Assembly (NCBI GenBank): GCA_024235175.1
Contig: JACKMX010000002.1
Coordinates: forward strand, 831,001-895,000
From: Chromatiaceae bacterium
Lineage (GTDB): Bacteria; Pseudomonadota; Gammaproteobacteria; Chromatiales; Chromatiaceae
Reading direction: 5' to 3'
DNA length: 64,000 nt
Shown piece by piece: positions 34,897 to 43,802 of the stretch. The notes under the pieces were generated by a model. It was not told where the DNA came from, did not search any database, and was given only the letters and a program-made list of their open reading frames with translations. Numbering within the stretch: the stretch's first letter is position 1; each line of letters starts with the position of its first letter. The position numbers and the translations under genes were made by a program.

Positions 34897-35742
34897 GTGA
34901 AACTAAATCTCGAAGAGTTCAAGGCCTGGAAAAACAAGAAGATCACCCTGCTGGGGATGTCCGGGGTGGGTAAAACTCATCTTGCCAGTATGCTGCGTGA
35001 TTACAATTGGTTCCACTACTCGGTCGACTACCGGATTGGCACCCGTTATCTGGATGAGCCGATCATGGATCTGATCAAACAGCAGGCGATGCTGGTCCCT
35101 TTTCTTCGCGACCTGATGCGTAAGGATTGGATATATATCCGCAACAATATCAAAGTGGACGATCTCGGTCCGGTACTCAGTTTTGTCGGCAAGCTGGGAA
35201 ATCCGGAATTGTCCGGAGTTCCGCTGGAGGAGTTTCGCCACCGCCAGGCGCTTTACCGCGAGGCCGAGATCAATGCAATCCGGGATATTCCTCTGTTTGT
35301 GCGTAAAGCCCGGGAGATTTATGGTTATCCCCACTTTATCAACGATGTAGCCGGGAGCCTGTGCGATCTGGAGGAGAGCGGTTCGGTCGAACTGTTAGCC
35401 CAACACACCCTCATTCTTTATATAAAAACGGCTGACGATAAAGAAGAGGAGGAGCTTATCCGGCGCGCACAAAGGTGGCCGAAACCGCTCTATTTCCGCC
35501 CCGCGTTCCTGGAGGAACAGATTGAAGACTACCTGCGGGAACACCAGCTTCAGTATGCCGCCCAGATGGAGCCGGACGCTTTCACCCGCTGGGTCTTTCC
35601 ACGCCTCTTTCACTCGCGCATACCACGCTATGAAGCGATAGCCAGACCCTATGGCTATACCGTGTCGTCGAGTCAGGTGAACCAGATAAGAGATGAAGGG
35701 GACTTTCTGGAAATGGTGGAATTGACCATCGCTGCCGGGTAG
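34897..35742 (+). CDS. P-loop NTPase of unknown function
   Basis: A 281-aa protein with a Walker A motif near the N-terminus (LLGMSGVGKTHLASML, residues ~18-33) and a hydrophobic strand that could be Walker B (HTLILYIKTADD, ~175-186). The fold suggests a small nucleoside/shikimate-kinase-like P-loop enzyme; RYLDEPIMDLIKQQAM and GYPHFINDVAGSLCDLEE look conserved but I cannot name them. It starts with GTG and precedes metA by ~60 bases. I recall similar ATPase annotations in sulfur-oxidising Gammaproteobacteria, but assign no function. Confidence 0.7.
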   Translation: MKLNLEEFKAWKNKKITLLGMSGVGKTHLASMLRDYNWFHYSVDYRIGTRYLDEPIMDLIKQQAMLVPFLRDLMRKDWIYIRNNIKVDDLGPVLSFVGKLGNPELSGVPLEEFRHRQALYREAEINAIRDIPLFVRKAREIYGYPHFINDVAGSLCDLEESGSVELLAQHTLILYIKTADDKEEEELIRRAQRWPKPLYFRPAFLEEQIEDYLREHQLQYAAQMEPDAFTRWVFPRLFHSRIPRYEAIARPYGYTVSSSQVNQIRDEGDFLEMVELTIAAG

Positions 35743-35802
35743 TTACTCAGATTTGCTCCCGGTCGGTGGAGTACTAAATAACAGTAAACGGAGTCACCAA
35801 GC

Positions 35803-36876
35803 ATGCCACTGGTATCTCACAACGCACTTCCCACCTTCGAACGATTGCGAGCCGAAGGTCAGCTGGTACTGGAAACCGGACGGGCCATGCATCAGCATAT
35901 TCGGGAGCTGCATATCGGATTGCTGAACATGATGCCGGATGCAGCTTTGGAGCCCACTGAGCGACAGTTTTTCCGACTGGTCGGGGAGAGCAACCCGATC
36001 GCACAATTTTATATGCACCCGTTCACCCTGAAAGAACAGCCGCGGGGAGCAAATGCAGCCGCACACATCAACAAGTACTACCAGTCGTTCGAGCAGATTA
36101 AGCATGATGGGCTGGATGCACTGATCATCACCGGGGCGACCCCGACCCACCCCAATCTCTCGGATGAACCCTTCTGGAACCCACTGCGCCAGGTTGTGGA
36201 GTGGGCCGGGGAGAATGTCACTTCGACATTTTGCTCCTGTCTCGCGACCCATGCGGTACTCGAACTGGTACATGGTCAGAGGCGCAAACCGTTGGGATTC
36301 AAGCGCTGGGGGGTCTTTCCCCACCACCTGGTGGATCCTCATCACCCACTGGTGAATGATGTCAATACCCTGTTCGATGTTCCCCACTCCCGCTTTAACG
36401 ATATATCCAGGGAACAGTTCATCCAGGCAGGCCTGCATATTCTGGTTGAGAGCAAAGAGGCGGGGGTCCATCTTGCAGTCAGTAAAGACAGAATTCGTTG
36501 GGTCTACTGTCAGGGACACCCTGAATACGATACCGTCAGCCTGCTGAAAGAGTATAAACGTGAAGTAATTCAGTACTCAGTGGGAGCGAGGCCGGATTAT
36601 CCACAGTTTCCGGACAATTTTTTTTCACCTTTGGTAAAGGCCATTCTCGATGAGTACCGCCTGCTGATGCGCAACGCTATGGAAAACGGCCGGGAGCCCC
36701 CCCCCTTTCCCGATGAGTTGGTGATCAGGCTTTTGAACAACACCTGGCATGATACAGCAGAAGGGATCCTGGCAAACTGGATAGGAACGGTTTACCAATT
36801 GACTCACCAGGAACGCAATAAACCCTTTATGGATGGAATCGATCCAAGGGATCCTTTGGGTCTCGGGCTTATATGA
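35803..36876 (+). CDS. metA: Homoserine O-acyltransferase, MetA family
   Basis: A 357-aa class I glutamine-amidotransferase-like acyltransferase activating homoserine for methionine synthesis. Visible: LHIGLLNMMPDAALEPTERQFFRLVG, ALIITGATPTHPNL, the nucleophile region TFCSCLATHAVLEL, GHPEYDTVSLLKEYKRE with catalytic His and Glu, and a long C-terminal lobe. It is ~50 residues longer than E. coli MetA, and the nucleophile loop CSCLATHA differs from the usual CWGAQA, so whether it uses succinyl- or acetyl-CoA cannot be read here. Its stop overlaps the next small gene (ATGA). Confidence 0.85.
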   Translation: MPLVSHNALPTFERLRAEGQLVLETGRAMHQHIRELHIGLLNMMPDAALEPTERQFFRLVGESNPIAQFYMHPFTLKEQPRGANAAAHINKYYQSFEQIKHDGLDALIITGATPTHPNLSDEPFWNPLRQVVEWAGENVTSTFCSCLATHAVLELVHGQRRKPLGFKRWGVFPHHLVDPHHPLVNDVNTLFDVPHSRFNDISREQFIQAGLHILVESKEAGVHLAVSKDRIRWVYCQGHPEYDTVSLLKEYKREVIQYSVGARPDYPQFPDNFFSPLVKAILDEYRLLMRNAMENGREPPPFPDELVIRLLNNTWHDTAEGILANWIGTVYQLTHQERNKPFMDGIDPRDPLGLGLI

Positions 36877-37028
36877 AACCGATGATCCAGTGTCCCCTGG
36901 CGGAACCCGTCGAAATCGGAGACTGCAGCGAAGATCTCTGCGGTCGCTACAGGTTATGTCACAAAAATGAAAAAAACGGGAGCGCCCCCTTCAATTCTCT
37001 ACCCATCGAGGCCGGGAAAATATTATAG
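36873..37028 (+). CDS. Cys-rich 51-aa protein
   Basis: A small gene coupled to metA (ATGA overlap) and 8 bases before the coiled-coil gene. The peptide has four Cys and a His in its first 30 residues (C7, C18, C23, C29, H30; core DCSEDLCGRYRLCHKN), a pattern that suits a metal site. No signal peptide. I do not recognise a family. Position between two real genes in tight spacing is the main evidence that it is translated. Confidence 0.55.
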   Translation: MKPMIQCPLAEPVEIGDCSEDLCGRYRLCHKNEKNGSAPFNSLPIEAGKIL

Positions 37029-37036
37029 TAGCGGCG

Positions 37037-40000
37037 ATGAAAGAGCCCAAGCTGACAAAAAAAGAACTGGCCGCACAATCCAGGGAGCTGGAGGAGCAGC
37101 TCACCAGGCTTAAAAATCGCCTGAACGGCCAGGCATTCAAGAAGACCAAGCACGGCTACCGTCTGGACCAGCTCAGTGAAGGCGCACAACAGTTGAGCGG
37201 TCGTGTCAGCGAGCTGGAACTGCAGCTGGTCAGTCTCAGCGAAGCGCAAAAGGAGCTCTCGGAAAAGTGGCAGCAACTGGGGAAGGATACCGACACTCTC
37301 AAAAAAAATGAGCCCAGGGAGCCCGGGGGCAAGAAACGTATCAAGGAGCAACTGGCCAAATTGAAGACCAGCGTTGCTGAGCTGAGCGAGCTGCAACAGC
37401 AGATCGGCAATACACTGGGTGAGATGCAAAGTGCCGTCGGCCGGGCCGGAAACGCACGGGATGATCTAAAGCTAGAAACCGACGAACTGAGAACCCAGGT
37501 TCGTAATCTGGAAGAGAACAGCAGCCGACTCTCAGTGAGCCAGTCAACTCAGGAAGCGAGAACCAGAGAGCTGGAAGGGCTTCTGGCAGAGCTCACCTTG
37601 AGACATGAGAAACTCGCCAGCGAAGAGAAAACAGTGGCTGAGAGCATAACTCAGCGGCTGGATGAAGCAATCACACCTCTTAGAGAGCAGTTGCAACAGT
37701 TAGACCTGTCTGTCTCTGAAGAGGGAGGCCGGCACAAAGAGGTTGACCGCCGGCTGCAGGAACTGGGCAACAGAATCGGTGATATTAGCGGACGCTTCAA
37801 TCATCTCAGCCTGGATGTAACAGATCAGCGCGAACACCGGGAACAGCTGAAGCAGGAACTGATTCCCCGGTTGCAGAAACTGGAAGCGCAAAACGCCGAC
37901 ATCCCTAGCCTGGAGACACAGCTTGGTGTAGCGCTGAAAAAGGAAACAGATGCACTTTGGCAAAAACTGGAAGAGAAGGACAAAGATATAGTTCATCTCC
38001 GGGAACGGCTGGAGGGCTTGGCAGAAAGCACGCGTAATCCGGAGATTGACCAGAAGCTCATCGGTGTGGAGGCCAAAGTCAACCGCCTGAGTGAAACGGA
38101 GAATTTTCTGCAGGAGAGTTTCCAGGGCCTGGGCGGACTGGAGCTCAATATCACCAGTCGGCTGGAAGATCTGCAACGACAGCTACTGGAGCATATCGAA
38201 CGTAATAGTGAGTATGAGGAGGCACTTCAGCGCCTCTCTGGCAGGTTTGGCGATATCAGCAGCAATTTGCAGCTGCAGCTTGAGCATGCCGAACAGCGTC
38301 AGCTGGAGAAAATCGAAGCTCTGGCGCAGAAACAGGAGTTGTTTGCTGAACGGGAATTGAATTCAGAGAGTCGCCGGCAGGATCTGGATGGACAGCTCGA
38401 CCGGATCGAGGAGTCTTTTACCGCCGAGCGGGAGCGTCTCTCCCAGCTCGAAGAGAATTTCATCCAGACCGAAGATAAAAACGAAGCGCTTAGACTCGAA
38501 CTGGAACAGGAGAGGCTGTTACAGCAGGAACTGCAGTCACGCCTGGACGACCTCAATGAAGATATTGCCGGCCACAACAACACCTTGACAGCCAGGATGG
38601 CAGAACAGGACGCTCAGCACCACACCCTTGCGGAAAGCGTCAAAGAGCAGGCAAAAAAGCAGCAGACACTGACGGATAAATTCGATCAGCAGGTAAGAGA
38701 TCAGCAGGCCCTGTCTGAACGGATTGGCGGGCATTTGGAACAGCAGTCGGTACTGCAAACAGAGGCTGAATCTGTCAGGCAGACACTGTCCACACTTGAG
38801 CAGCGCACGCAGCAGAGCGCGAGCCAATTCAACACAATTGAACAGGAGCAGAATGCATTCCGTCAGCAACTGGAAGCGGAAAAACCCAGAATAGAGGAGC
38901 ACTCTCAGACACTGCAGGCTCTGGCAAACAGTTTCAATACGCTTGAAGCAGGCATGGAGGCACAAACACAGCGTATCGAAAGCATCGAGTCCGGTGGAAA
39001 AAATAACCGGATAGCCCTCATTGCACTGCTTCTGCTTGGTCTGCTCGGCGGCTTGGCACTCTTTTTTTCCAATGTCGGAAGGATTGCGGAGAGTGAACAA
39101 CAGCTTGCAGAGAAGATGATATCTCCCGATCCCCGCTATATTACCCGGGACGATCTTGCAGCCAAGATGAACGCATTGGAGTCTGGACTGGCGGGCAACA
39201 GTGACAGAATTAGCGAGGTGAAGGCGGCACTTCCGCCACAAAGCCTGTGGGAGCGCCAGATAGAACTTGAACAGCAATTGGCACGTTTTGAAGTCAGGCT
39301 GAACCTGCTTTCCGCCGGTGTACAGAAAAGCAGCGCCAGCGAGGAGAGCGGGAGCCAAGCTCATCCAAAGGAGTTGGGGCTTATTCAGCGCGAAGTGGAA
39401 CGGATCAATGCCGCCCTCGTTCAGCTTACCACGCAACCGCACTCCCCTTCCGGGGAGGCAAGTTTAGCTTCAGTTGAGCAACGTCTCAGTAGAAAAGTAG
39501 AGAATTTGGGTGTGCGCATCAGCCAACTTGAAGCCTCCAAACCGGAACCTGAGTTAAATCCGACAGCAGATATCGAACATCGGATGAGCGAAACCAGCAA
39601 TCAATTGAGCGCTCACATCGAACAGCTGAAAAAACAACAAAACTCCATCTTGAAAATAGAGAGGGAGCTGAGTGATACAGGAAAAGTTTTTGCCGAGCGT
39701 CTAAATGCACTGGAGACAGACAGCAGGGATGCTAAGGAGACGCTAAAACAACTGCAAAATCAACTTCATGTTCTCGCCATCCCCGATAAAGAGCCGCACC
39801 AATCGGCCCTCTCCACATCGGACAGGAACGATTCTACGGCCGACTGGCAGGCAGCAGCAGATGCCCACCTGTATGCAATTCAACTGGCCGGTTCGCGCAA
39901 TGAGTCGTCATTGGTTGCTTTCGCCTCGGCTCAGTCGCTTAAGAGAGATACAGCCTACTTCCGAACCGTCCACGAGGGGCGTGATTGGTACATACTTCTC

Positions 40001-40123
40001 TATGGCCCCTATTCAGGTTTTAGAGAGGCATCCAACACACTGAAGAATCTTCCCTCCCCGCTCAACCGTTATAACCCCTGGATTCGCAGAATCCCCAGCG
40101 AAGCCGAGCTTGTCCACAGGTAA
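37037..40123 (+). CDS. Giant coiled-coil membrane protein with C-terminal SPOR domain
   Basis: A 1028-aa protein. Residues ~1-650 are continuous Leu/Glu/Gln/Lys heptads, i.e. a very long coiled coil; a single membrane segment follows (IALIALLLLGLLGGLALFF, ~657-675); then more coiled coil (~680-930) and a C-terminal SPOR domain (YAIQLAGSRNESSLVAFAS, YFRTVHEGRDWYILLYGPYS). With no signal peptide, the first 650 residues are cytoplasmic and the SPOR domain periplasmic, where SPOR domains bind glycan stripped of peptides at division septa. It resembles DamX in layout but with an enormous cytoplasmic rod. A cell-division or envelope-organising role is inferred. Confidence 0.8.
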   Translation: MKEPKLTKKELAAQSRELEEQLTRLKNRLNGQAFKKTKHGYRLDQLSEGAQQLSGRVSELELQLVSLSEAQKELSEKWQQLGKDTDTLKKNEPREPGGKKRIKEQLAKLKTSVAELSELQQQIGNTLGEMQSAVGRAGNARDDLKLETDELRTQVRNLEENSSRLSVSQSTQEARTRELEGLLAELTLRHEKLASEEKTVAESITQRLDEAITPLREQLQQLDLSVSEEGGRHKEVDRRLQELGNRIGDISGRFNHLSLDVTDQREHREQLKQELIPRLQKLEAQNADIPSLETQLGVALKKETDALWQKLEEKDKDIVHLRERLEGLAESTRNPEIDQKLIGVEAKVNRLSETENFLQESFQGLGGLELNITSRLEDLQRQLLEHIERNSEYEEALQRLSGRFGDISSNLQLQLEHAEQRQLEKIEALAQKQELFAERELNSESRRQDLDGQLDRIEESFTAERERLSQLEENFIQTEDKNEALRLELEQERLLQQELQSRLDDLNEDIAGHNNTLTARMAEQDAQHHTLAESVKEQAKKQQTLTDKFDQQVRDQQALSERIGGHLEQQSVLQTEAESVRQTLSTLEQRTQQSASQFNTIEQEQNAFRQQLEAEKPRIEEHSQTLQALANSFNTLEAGMEAQTQRIESIESGGKNNRIALIALLLLGLLGGLALFFSNVGRIAESEQQLAEKMISPDPRYITRDDLAAKMNALESGLAGNSDRISEVKAALPPQSLWERQIELEQQLARFEVRLNLLSAGVQKSSASEESGSQAHPKELGLIQREVERINAALVQLTTQPHSPSGEASLASVEQRLSRKVENLGVRISQLEASKPEPELNPTADIEHRMSETSNQLSAHIEQLKKQQNSILKIERELSDTGKVFAERLNALETDSRDAKETLKQLQNQLHVLAIPDKEPHQSALSTSDRNDSTADWQAAADAHLYAIQLAGSRNESSLVAFASAQSLKRDTAYFRTVHEGRDWYILLYGPYSGFREASNTLKNLPSPLNRYNPWIRRIPSEAELVHR

Positions 40124-40168
40124 ACACGGCGTGCTCGGGCCAACAGCTACCAAACTGATATTGAGTGA

Positions 40169-41191
40169 CTACTTCAACGTTTTATGGGCCAGGCTCTCGA
40201 TGCGACCGGCCGGCGTCACCAGCACATAGTCCAACTTACGCTGCAGTTGTCTGATATCATTGGCACCGCCGTAGGTCAGGCCGCTGCGCATACCACCCAC
40301 AATATCGGCAATGATTTGCTCCTCATCCTCCCGATAAGGTACCTCTGTGGATACACCCTCCGCTGTTTTCCACTCGGTCATGCCGCCATGATAGTCGTCC
40401 TGGACTTCCCTGCTCGCCATCCCCCGGTAAACTTTATATTTGATTTGGGTGCCTGCTTTATCAGTACGGGTGAACACCTCTCCCGGCGTCGGACGGGTAC
40501 CCGCCAGAATGCTGCCCACCATCGCGAAATCGGCGCCAAAAGCGAGTGCCTTGACAATATCCCCCGGTGAGCGGATGCCTCCATCGGCGACAATGGACCT
40601 GTCGACCTTTGCGCATTCGCGAATGGATGTGAGACTGGGAATTCCAAAACCGGTTTTAATGCGTGTAGTGCAGACAGATCCGCCCCCGATTCCCACCTTG
40701 ATGATATCGGCCGTGCATGAAGCCAGATAGTCCGCGCCCGCATAGGTCGCCACATTGCCTGCCATGATGCAGGCCTCTCTCCCCAGAATCGAGCGTACGT
40801 TTTTCAGCGTCCGCCCCACATATTTGGCATGCGCGTGGGCTACATCAATGCAGTAGTATTCTGCACCAGCATCCCGCAGCGCCTCTGTTCTTTCAAGGTC
40901 CTTGTCGGAGCAACCGACCGAGACGAAGACCGGGTGCCTGCATGCCTTCAGCATCTCAACATTCTCTTTTATGGACATAAACCGGTGCATCACACCAATG
41001 CCACTATTGTCGCCCATGAAATCAGCCATGGCGACGCCGGTGATGGTATCCATATTTGCGCTCATCAACGGCAAACCCAGAGATAGCTTTCCTGTTTTGT
41101 CGCACATTGATATATCGACCACACGCCGGGATTCCCAGTGGTTGTATGCCGGTACCAGTAGAACATCATCAAAAGTAATAGCCTGATTCAT
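40169..41191 (-). CDS. guaC: GMP reductase
   Basis: A 340-aa IMP dehydrogenase/GMP reductase family enzyme that converts GMP to IMP. ITFDDVLLVPAYNHWESR, MSANMDTITG, IKVGIGGGSVCTTRIKTGFGIP (catalytic Cys), IVADGGIRSPGDIVKALAFGADFAMVGSILAGT. It lacks the CBS insert of IMP dehydrogenases, and its length and GGSVCTTR loop favour GuaC. Confidence 0.9.
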   Translation of the reverse strand: MNQAITFDDVLLVPAYNHWESRRVVDISMCDKTGKLSLGLPLMSANMDTITGVAMADFMGDNSGIGVMHRFMSIKENVEMLKACRHPVFVSVGCSDKDLERTEALRDAGAEYYCIDVAHAHAKYVGRTLKNVRSILGREACIMAGNVATYAGADYLASCTADIIKVGIGGGSVCTTRIKTGFGIPSLTSIRECAKVDRSIVADGGIRSPGDIVKALAFGADFAMVGSILAGTRPTPGEVFTRTDKAGTQIKYKVYRGMASREVQDDYHGGMTEWKTAEGVSTEVPYREDEEQIIADIVGGMRSGLTYGGANDIRQLQRKLDYVLVTPAGRIESLAHKTLK

Positions 41192-41352
41192 AATGCCCCC
41201 TTAGGCTGATAAACCGACATACATCATCAATAGAACAGAAATAAGCAGCCCGCCAAGATCAAGGCACGATCTGGAGCGCAACTTGTCTTTTTCGACTGCC
41301 CTGCAGATAATCGTGCTATGGCTTCATCGTATTATGCAAGAACCCCGGTCTG

Positions 41353-41967
41353 ATGAACTATCTTGCACATCTTTTTCTTGGTGGCAACGAGCCTTTGGAG
41401 CGATTAGGCGGCTTGATAGCGGATTTCACCCGCGGGCGGTTGCAGACCCTGGCAAAACAGTATCCTGCAGAAGTGGTTCAGGGCATCGCCGTTCACCGTC
41501 AGGTCGACAGCTTCACCGATCTGCACGATCAGGTGTCGCGGAGTAAAGCGCGATTTTCTCCCTCACGCAGACGCTACGCCGGTATAATCGTCGATGTACT
41601 GTACGATCACTATCTAAGCCGTAATTGGAACCGGTACACCGATATTTCCAGGGATGAATTCATCGAAGAGGCTTACCAGCTGTTGCGGGATAACCAACGT
41701 TACCTTCCTGCGCGCATGCACCGGGTAGTGCCGATAATGATTGAGCAGGACTGGCTCGGCAGCTATCAGACTATCGAAGAGATTGGCACAGTCTATGAGC
41801 GTATGTCACGGCGCCTGCGCCATCCCAATACATTGGCCGGCGCCATCGAGGAGGTGGTGGCTCTCTACCCTGAGTTGGAAAAAGATTTTGAATATTTTTT
41901 TCCTGAGCTCCTAGCACATGTTAACCGTATTAAAGATTTACAGATTTTCGGCCATAGACCAACTTGA
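41353..41967 (+). CDS. acpH: Acyl carrier protein phosphodiesterase AcpH
   Basis: A 204-aa HD-like hydrolase removing 4'-phosphopantetheine from holo-ACP. MNYLAHLFLGG, GGLIADFTRG, GIAVHRQVDSFTDLH, RRYAGIIVDVLYDHYLSRNW and the C-terminal FFPELLAHVN agree with the family; His and Asp metal ligands are visible in VHRQVDSFTD and DVLYDHYL. Confidence 0.92.
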   Translation: MNYLAHLFLGGNEPLERLGGLIADFTRGRLQTLAKQYPAEVVQGIAVHRQVDSFTDLHDQVSRSKARFSPSRRRYAGIIVDVLYDHYLSRNWNRYTDISRDEFIEEAYQLLRDNQRYLPARMHRVVPIMIEQDWLGSYQTIEEIGTVYERMSRRLRHPNTLAGAIEEVVALYPELEKDFEYFFPELLAHVNRIKDLQIFGHRPT

Positions 41968-41982
41968 GCATGAGGAACAGCG

Positions 41983-42552
41983 ATGTTTGATCTGGAACAA
42001 GCCCGCTACTTAATCAGTCTGATCAGCCAGGACAGCCTCTCCATGCTCAACGAACTGGAGCAGTCCGATACACCGCAGGAACGAAAAGCTGAACTCAGCA
42101 AGAACCTGGAAATATCCAATCAGGCGTTTCAGAAGATAGTGACCAGCCAGGGCATCCAACAGAGTCAAATATCGGTTGGCGACCGCGTTTTGATCATTGA
42201 CGACACCCGCAACATGCTGAACGTCATGCGCGCTTTTGTTGAGGATATCGGCTTTGGACGAGTCGAGACCGCAAGCGATGGATTGGAGGCATGGAATATG
42301 ATTACAGACCAGGGTGACTATGGGCTGATTATCAGTGATTGGGAGATGCCGAAAATGGATGGACTGGAACTACTCAAGAAAGTGCGGGGTGACGCTGCCC
42401 TTGCCAAACTCCCATTTATCATTGTCAGCAGCACCAACCAACTGAAAAAAGTGCAGATGGCCATACAGGCCGGAGTAACAGATTATATGGTCAAACCGGT
42501 CAACCAGAAGTTATTAGCGGAAAAACTGCAAGCTTATCTTGGAAAATCCTAG
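41983..42552 (+). CDS. CheY-like response regulator with N-terminal helical extension
   Basis: A 189-aa protein: ~65 N-terminal helical residues without a known domain, then a receiver (RVLIIDDTRNMLNVMRAFV, phospho-Asp in LIISDWEMPKMDGLELL, Ser/Thr in IIVSSTNQL, Lys in YMVKPVNQK). It has no DNA-binding output. It begins 15 bases after acpH with GAGGAA upstream. Its kinase is not in view; CheA of this window is a candidate only by proximity. Confidence 0.85.
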   Translation: MFDLEQARYLISLISQDSLSMLNELEQSDTPQERKAELSKNLEISNQAFQKIVTSQGIQQSQISVGDRVLIIDDTRNMLNVMRAFVEDIGFGRVETASDGLEAWNMITDQGDYGLIISDWEMPKMDGLELLKKVRGDAALAKLPFIIVSSTNQLKKVQMAIQAGVTDYMVKPVNQKLLAEKLQAYLGKS

Positions 42553-42609
42553 CAGGATCTCTAAAGCAATCCGGGATAAAATCGAGGGCGGTGAAAGAAG
42601 GAATTCATA

Positions 42610-42693
42610 ATGAAAAAAGATATGATCTTTTTGCTTATTGTTGTTGCCATCGTTGGCGTCATCTCAATCGGAGTCTTCTATTTCATGAAATAG
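42610..42693 (+). CDS. 27-aa single-span membrane peptide
   Basis: ATG at 42610 with AAGGA seven bases upstream. The peptide is MKKDMIFLLIVVAIVGVISI followed by GVFYFMK: lysines at both ends and one hydrophobic helix of about 20 residues. It is a typical small membrane protein, 57 bases after the response regulator. No family recognised; type I toxins and small regulators share this look. Confidence 0.55.
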   Translation: MKKDMIFLLIVVAIVGVISIGVFYFMK

Positions 42694-42895
42694 ACCGATA
42701 GCAGACAAAGAGAGGGCACTCCGCGCTTGCCGAATGAATATGTCAACCTATGATCGAAATCAATGCCCGGAAGGTGAACTGCCAATTGACCATCGACCAC
42801 CATGGGCTCAGGGATTTAACCGAATCTTCGATCATCCCATACACAGTGTGAGTTCTTATACTGATACGGATTCAGTCGTTGACTGAATATTAATA
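42694..42895. other. Gap between the small membrane ORF and the island boundary
   Basis: About 200 bases. A 33-codon frame (42750-42851) lacks a ribosome-binding site. I see no other structure. Confidence 0.4.
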
Positions 42896-42939
42896 ATTGG
42901 AGCTGGCGAGAGGATTCGAACCCCCTACCGGCTGATTAC
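42896..42939. repeat. Distal attachment site (tRNA-Thr 3' fragment)
   Basis: Forty-three of 44 bases match 54756-54799, the 3' part of tRNA-Thr from the CCA end up to the middle of the anticodon arm; the match stops at GATTAC and the sequence then departs. It is a tRNA fragment, not a functional gene. Confidence 0.9.
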
Positions 42940-43062
42940 TAATTGCTTAATAATCAATAAGTTACTTATTATTCTAGAACAGGCAATATCCGGTACACTT
43001 AGTCTAAATCGTTTTAATTCAGCAGGTTATTACAGGCAAGCCCAGGTAGCGAAAACTGGGCA

Positions 43063-43083
43063 GTGTATCGGAAGTGTACCGCG
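43063..43083 (+). repeat. Possible integrase arm-site repeat, left copy
   Basis: GTGTATCGGAAGTGTACCGC and one more base match 54691-54711 at 19 of 21 positions in direct orientation. Each copy contains two GTGTAYCG units 11 bases apart and lies close to its end of the island. Confidence 0.55.
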
Positions 43084-43223
43084 GAACACCTCGTTGAGGA
43101 CAAGTGCCCGTTGCACGAGTACGCCGATGGCTTGAAACCTCCTTTGACGAGTTATTTTGACCAGCCATACTGCAGGTTATACTATTCAGTAGCAATTATT
43201 CTTACCACTATCAGAGGCAACCC

Positions 43224-43496
43224 ATGGCCACAGTCGAAAAACTCAGCATTGCACTGACACCAGAGATGGCTAATGAAGTAAGGATGGTTGTCAAAAGCGG
43301 GGAATACGCCAGCAGCAGCGAAGTGATCCGCGAGGCCTTGCGGGACTGGCACCGGAAACGTCTCCTCCAGTACCAGGAGATCGAGGAGCTGCGCGAGCTG
43401 TGGCGCGAAGGAGTAGAGAGCGGCCGCGGGCAGTATGGCTCCATGGAAGAGACCAAGCAGGCTGCCCGCAAGAGGCTGGCTGAAAACGATCAGTAA
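43224..43496 (+). CDS. parD: ParD-like antitoxin
   Basis: A 90-aa ribbon-helix-helix antitoxin: EKLSIALTPEMANEVRMVV, SGEYASSSEVIREALRDW, then an acidic C-terminal toxin-binding segment. It precedes parE by 9 bases. The RHH part should bind the promoter just upstream and repress the pair; near 43180-43200 an A+T-rich stretch (TATACTATTCAG) could be the -10 region. Confidence 0.92.
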   Translation: MATVEKLSIALTPEMANEVRMVVKSGEYASSSEVIREALRDWHRKRLLQYQEIEELRELWREGVESGRGQYGSMEETKQAARKRLAENDQ

Positions 43497-43505
43497 TCGC
43501 CGGTC

Positions 43506-43802
43506 ATGGCTGTTTTTCAGAAGACCGCCCAAGCCGAAGAGGATCTGATCGATATCTGGCTCTACATCGCCCAGGACAACCCCGCCGCAGCGGATGACTT
43601 GCTCGATACCTTCGAGGAGAAAGGGTGGCTGCTCGCCGACAACCCAAAGCTGGGGCAGGCCCGGCCAGATATCGCCGAGGAGTTCCGGTATTTACCTGTG
43701 GGGCGGTATCTGATGCTCTACCGGCAGATCTCCGGTGGAATTGAACTGGTGCGCGTGGCACAGGGCATGCGGCAGTTGGCTAATTTGCAGCTCGGAGTAT
43801 AG
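43506..43802 (+). CDS. parE: ParE-like toxin
   Basis: A 98-aa RelE/ParE-fold toxin: FQKTAQAEEDLIDIWLYIAQDN, PKLGQARPDIAEEFRYLPVGRYLMLYRQ and IELVRVAQGMRQL. ParE toxins inhibit gyrase. The module may stabilise the island. Its 3' end overlaps that of the convergent DUF6933-like gene by 23 bases. Confidence 0.92.
   Translation: MAVFQKTAQAEEDLIDIWLYIAQDNPAAADDLLDTFEEKGWLLADNPKLGQARPDIAEEFRYLPVGRYLMLYRQISGGIELVRVAQGMRQLANLQLGV

Noticed and set aside
38537..39442. 301-codon minus-strand open frame
   Set aside because: Antisense to the coiled-coil gene; a by-product of its Gln/Glu/Leu-rich codon use.
42750..42851. 33-codon frame before the island
   Set aside because: No ribosome-binding site and no recognisable sequence; may be a remnant but I cannot support it.
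42897..42945. Truncated tRNA-Thr gene
   Set aside because: It is the 3' fragment duplicated by integration, better described as an attachment site.
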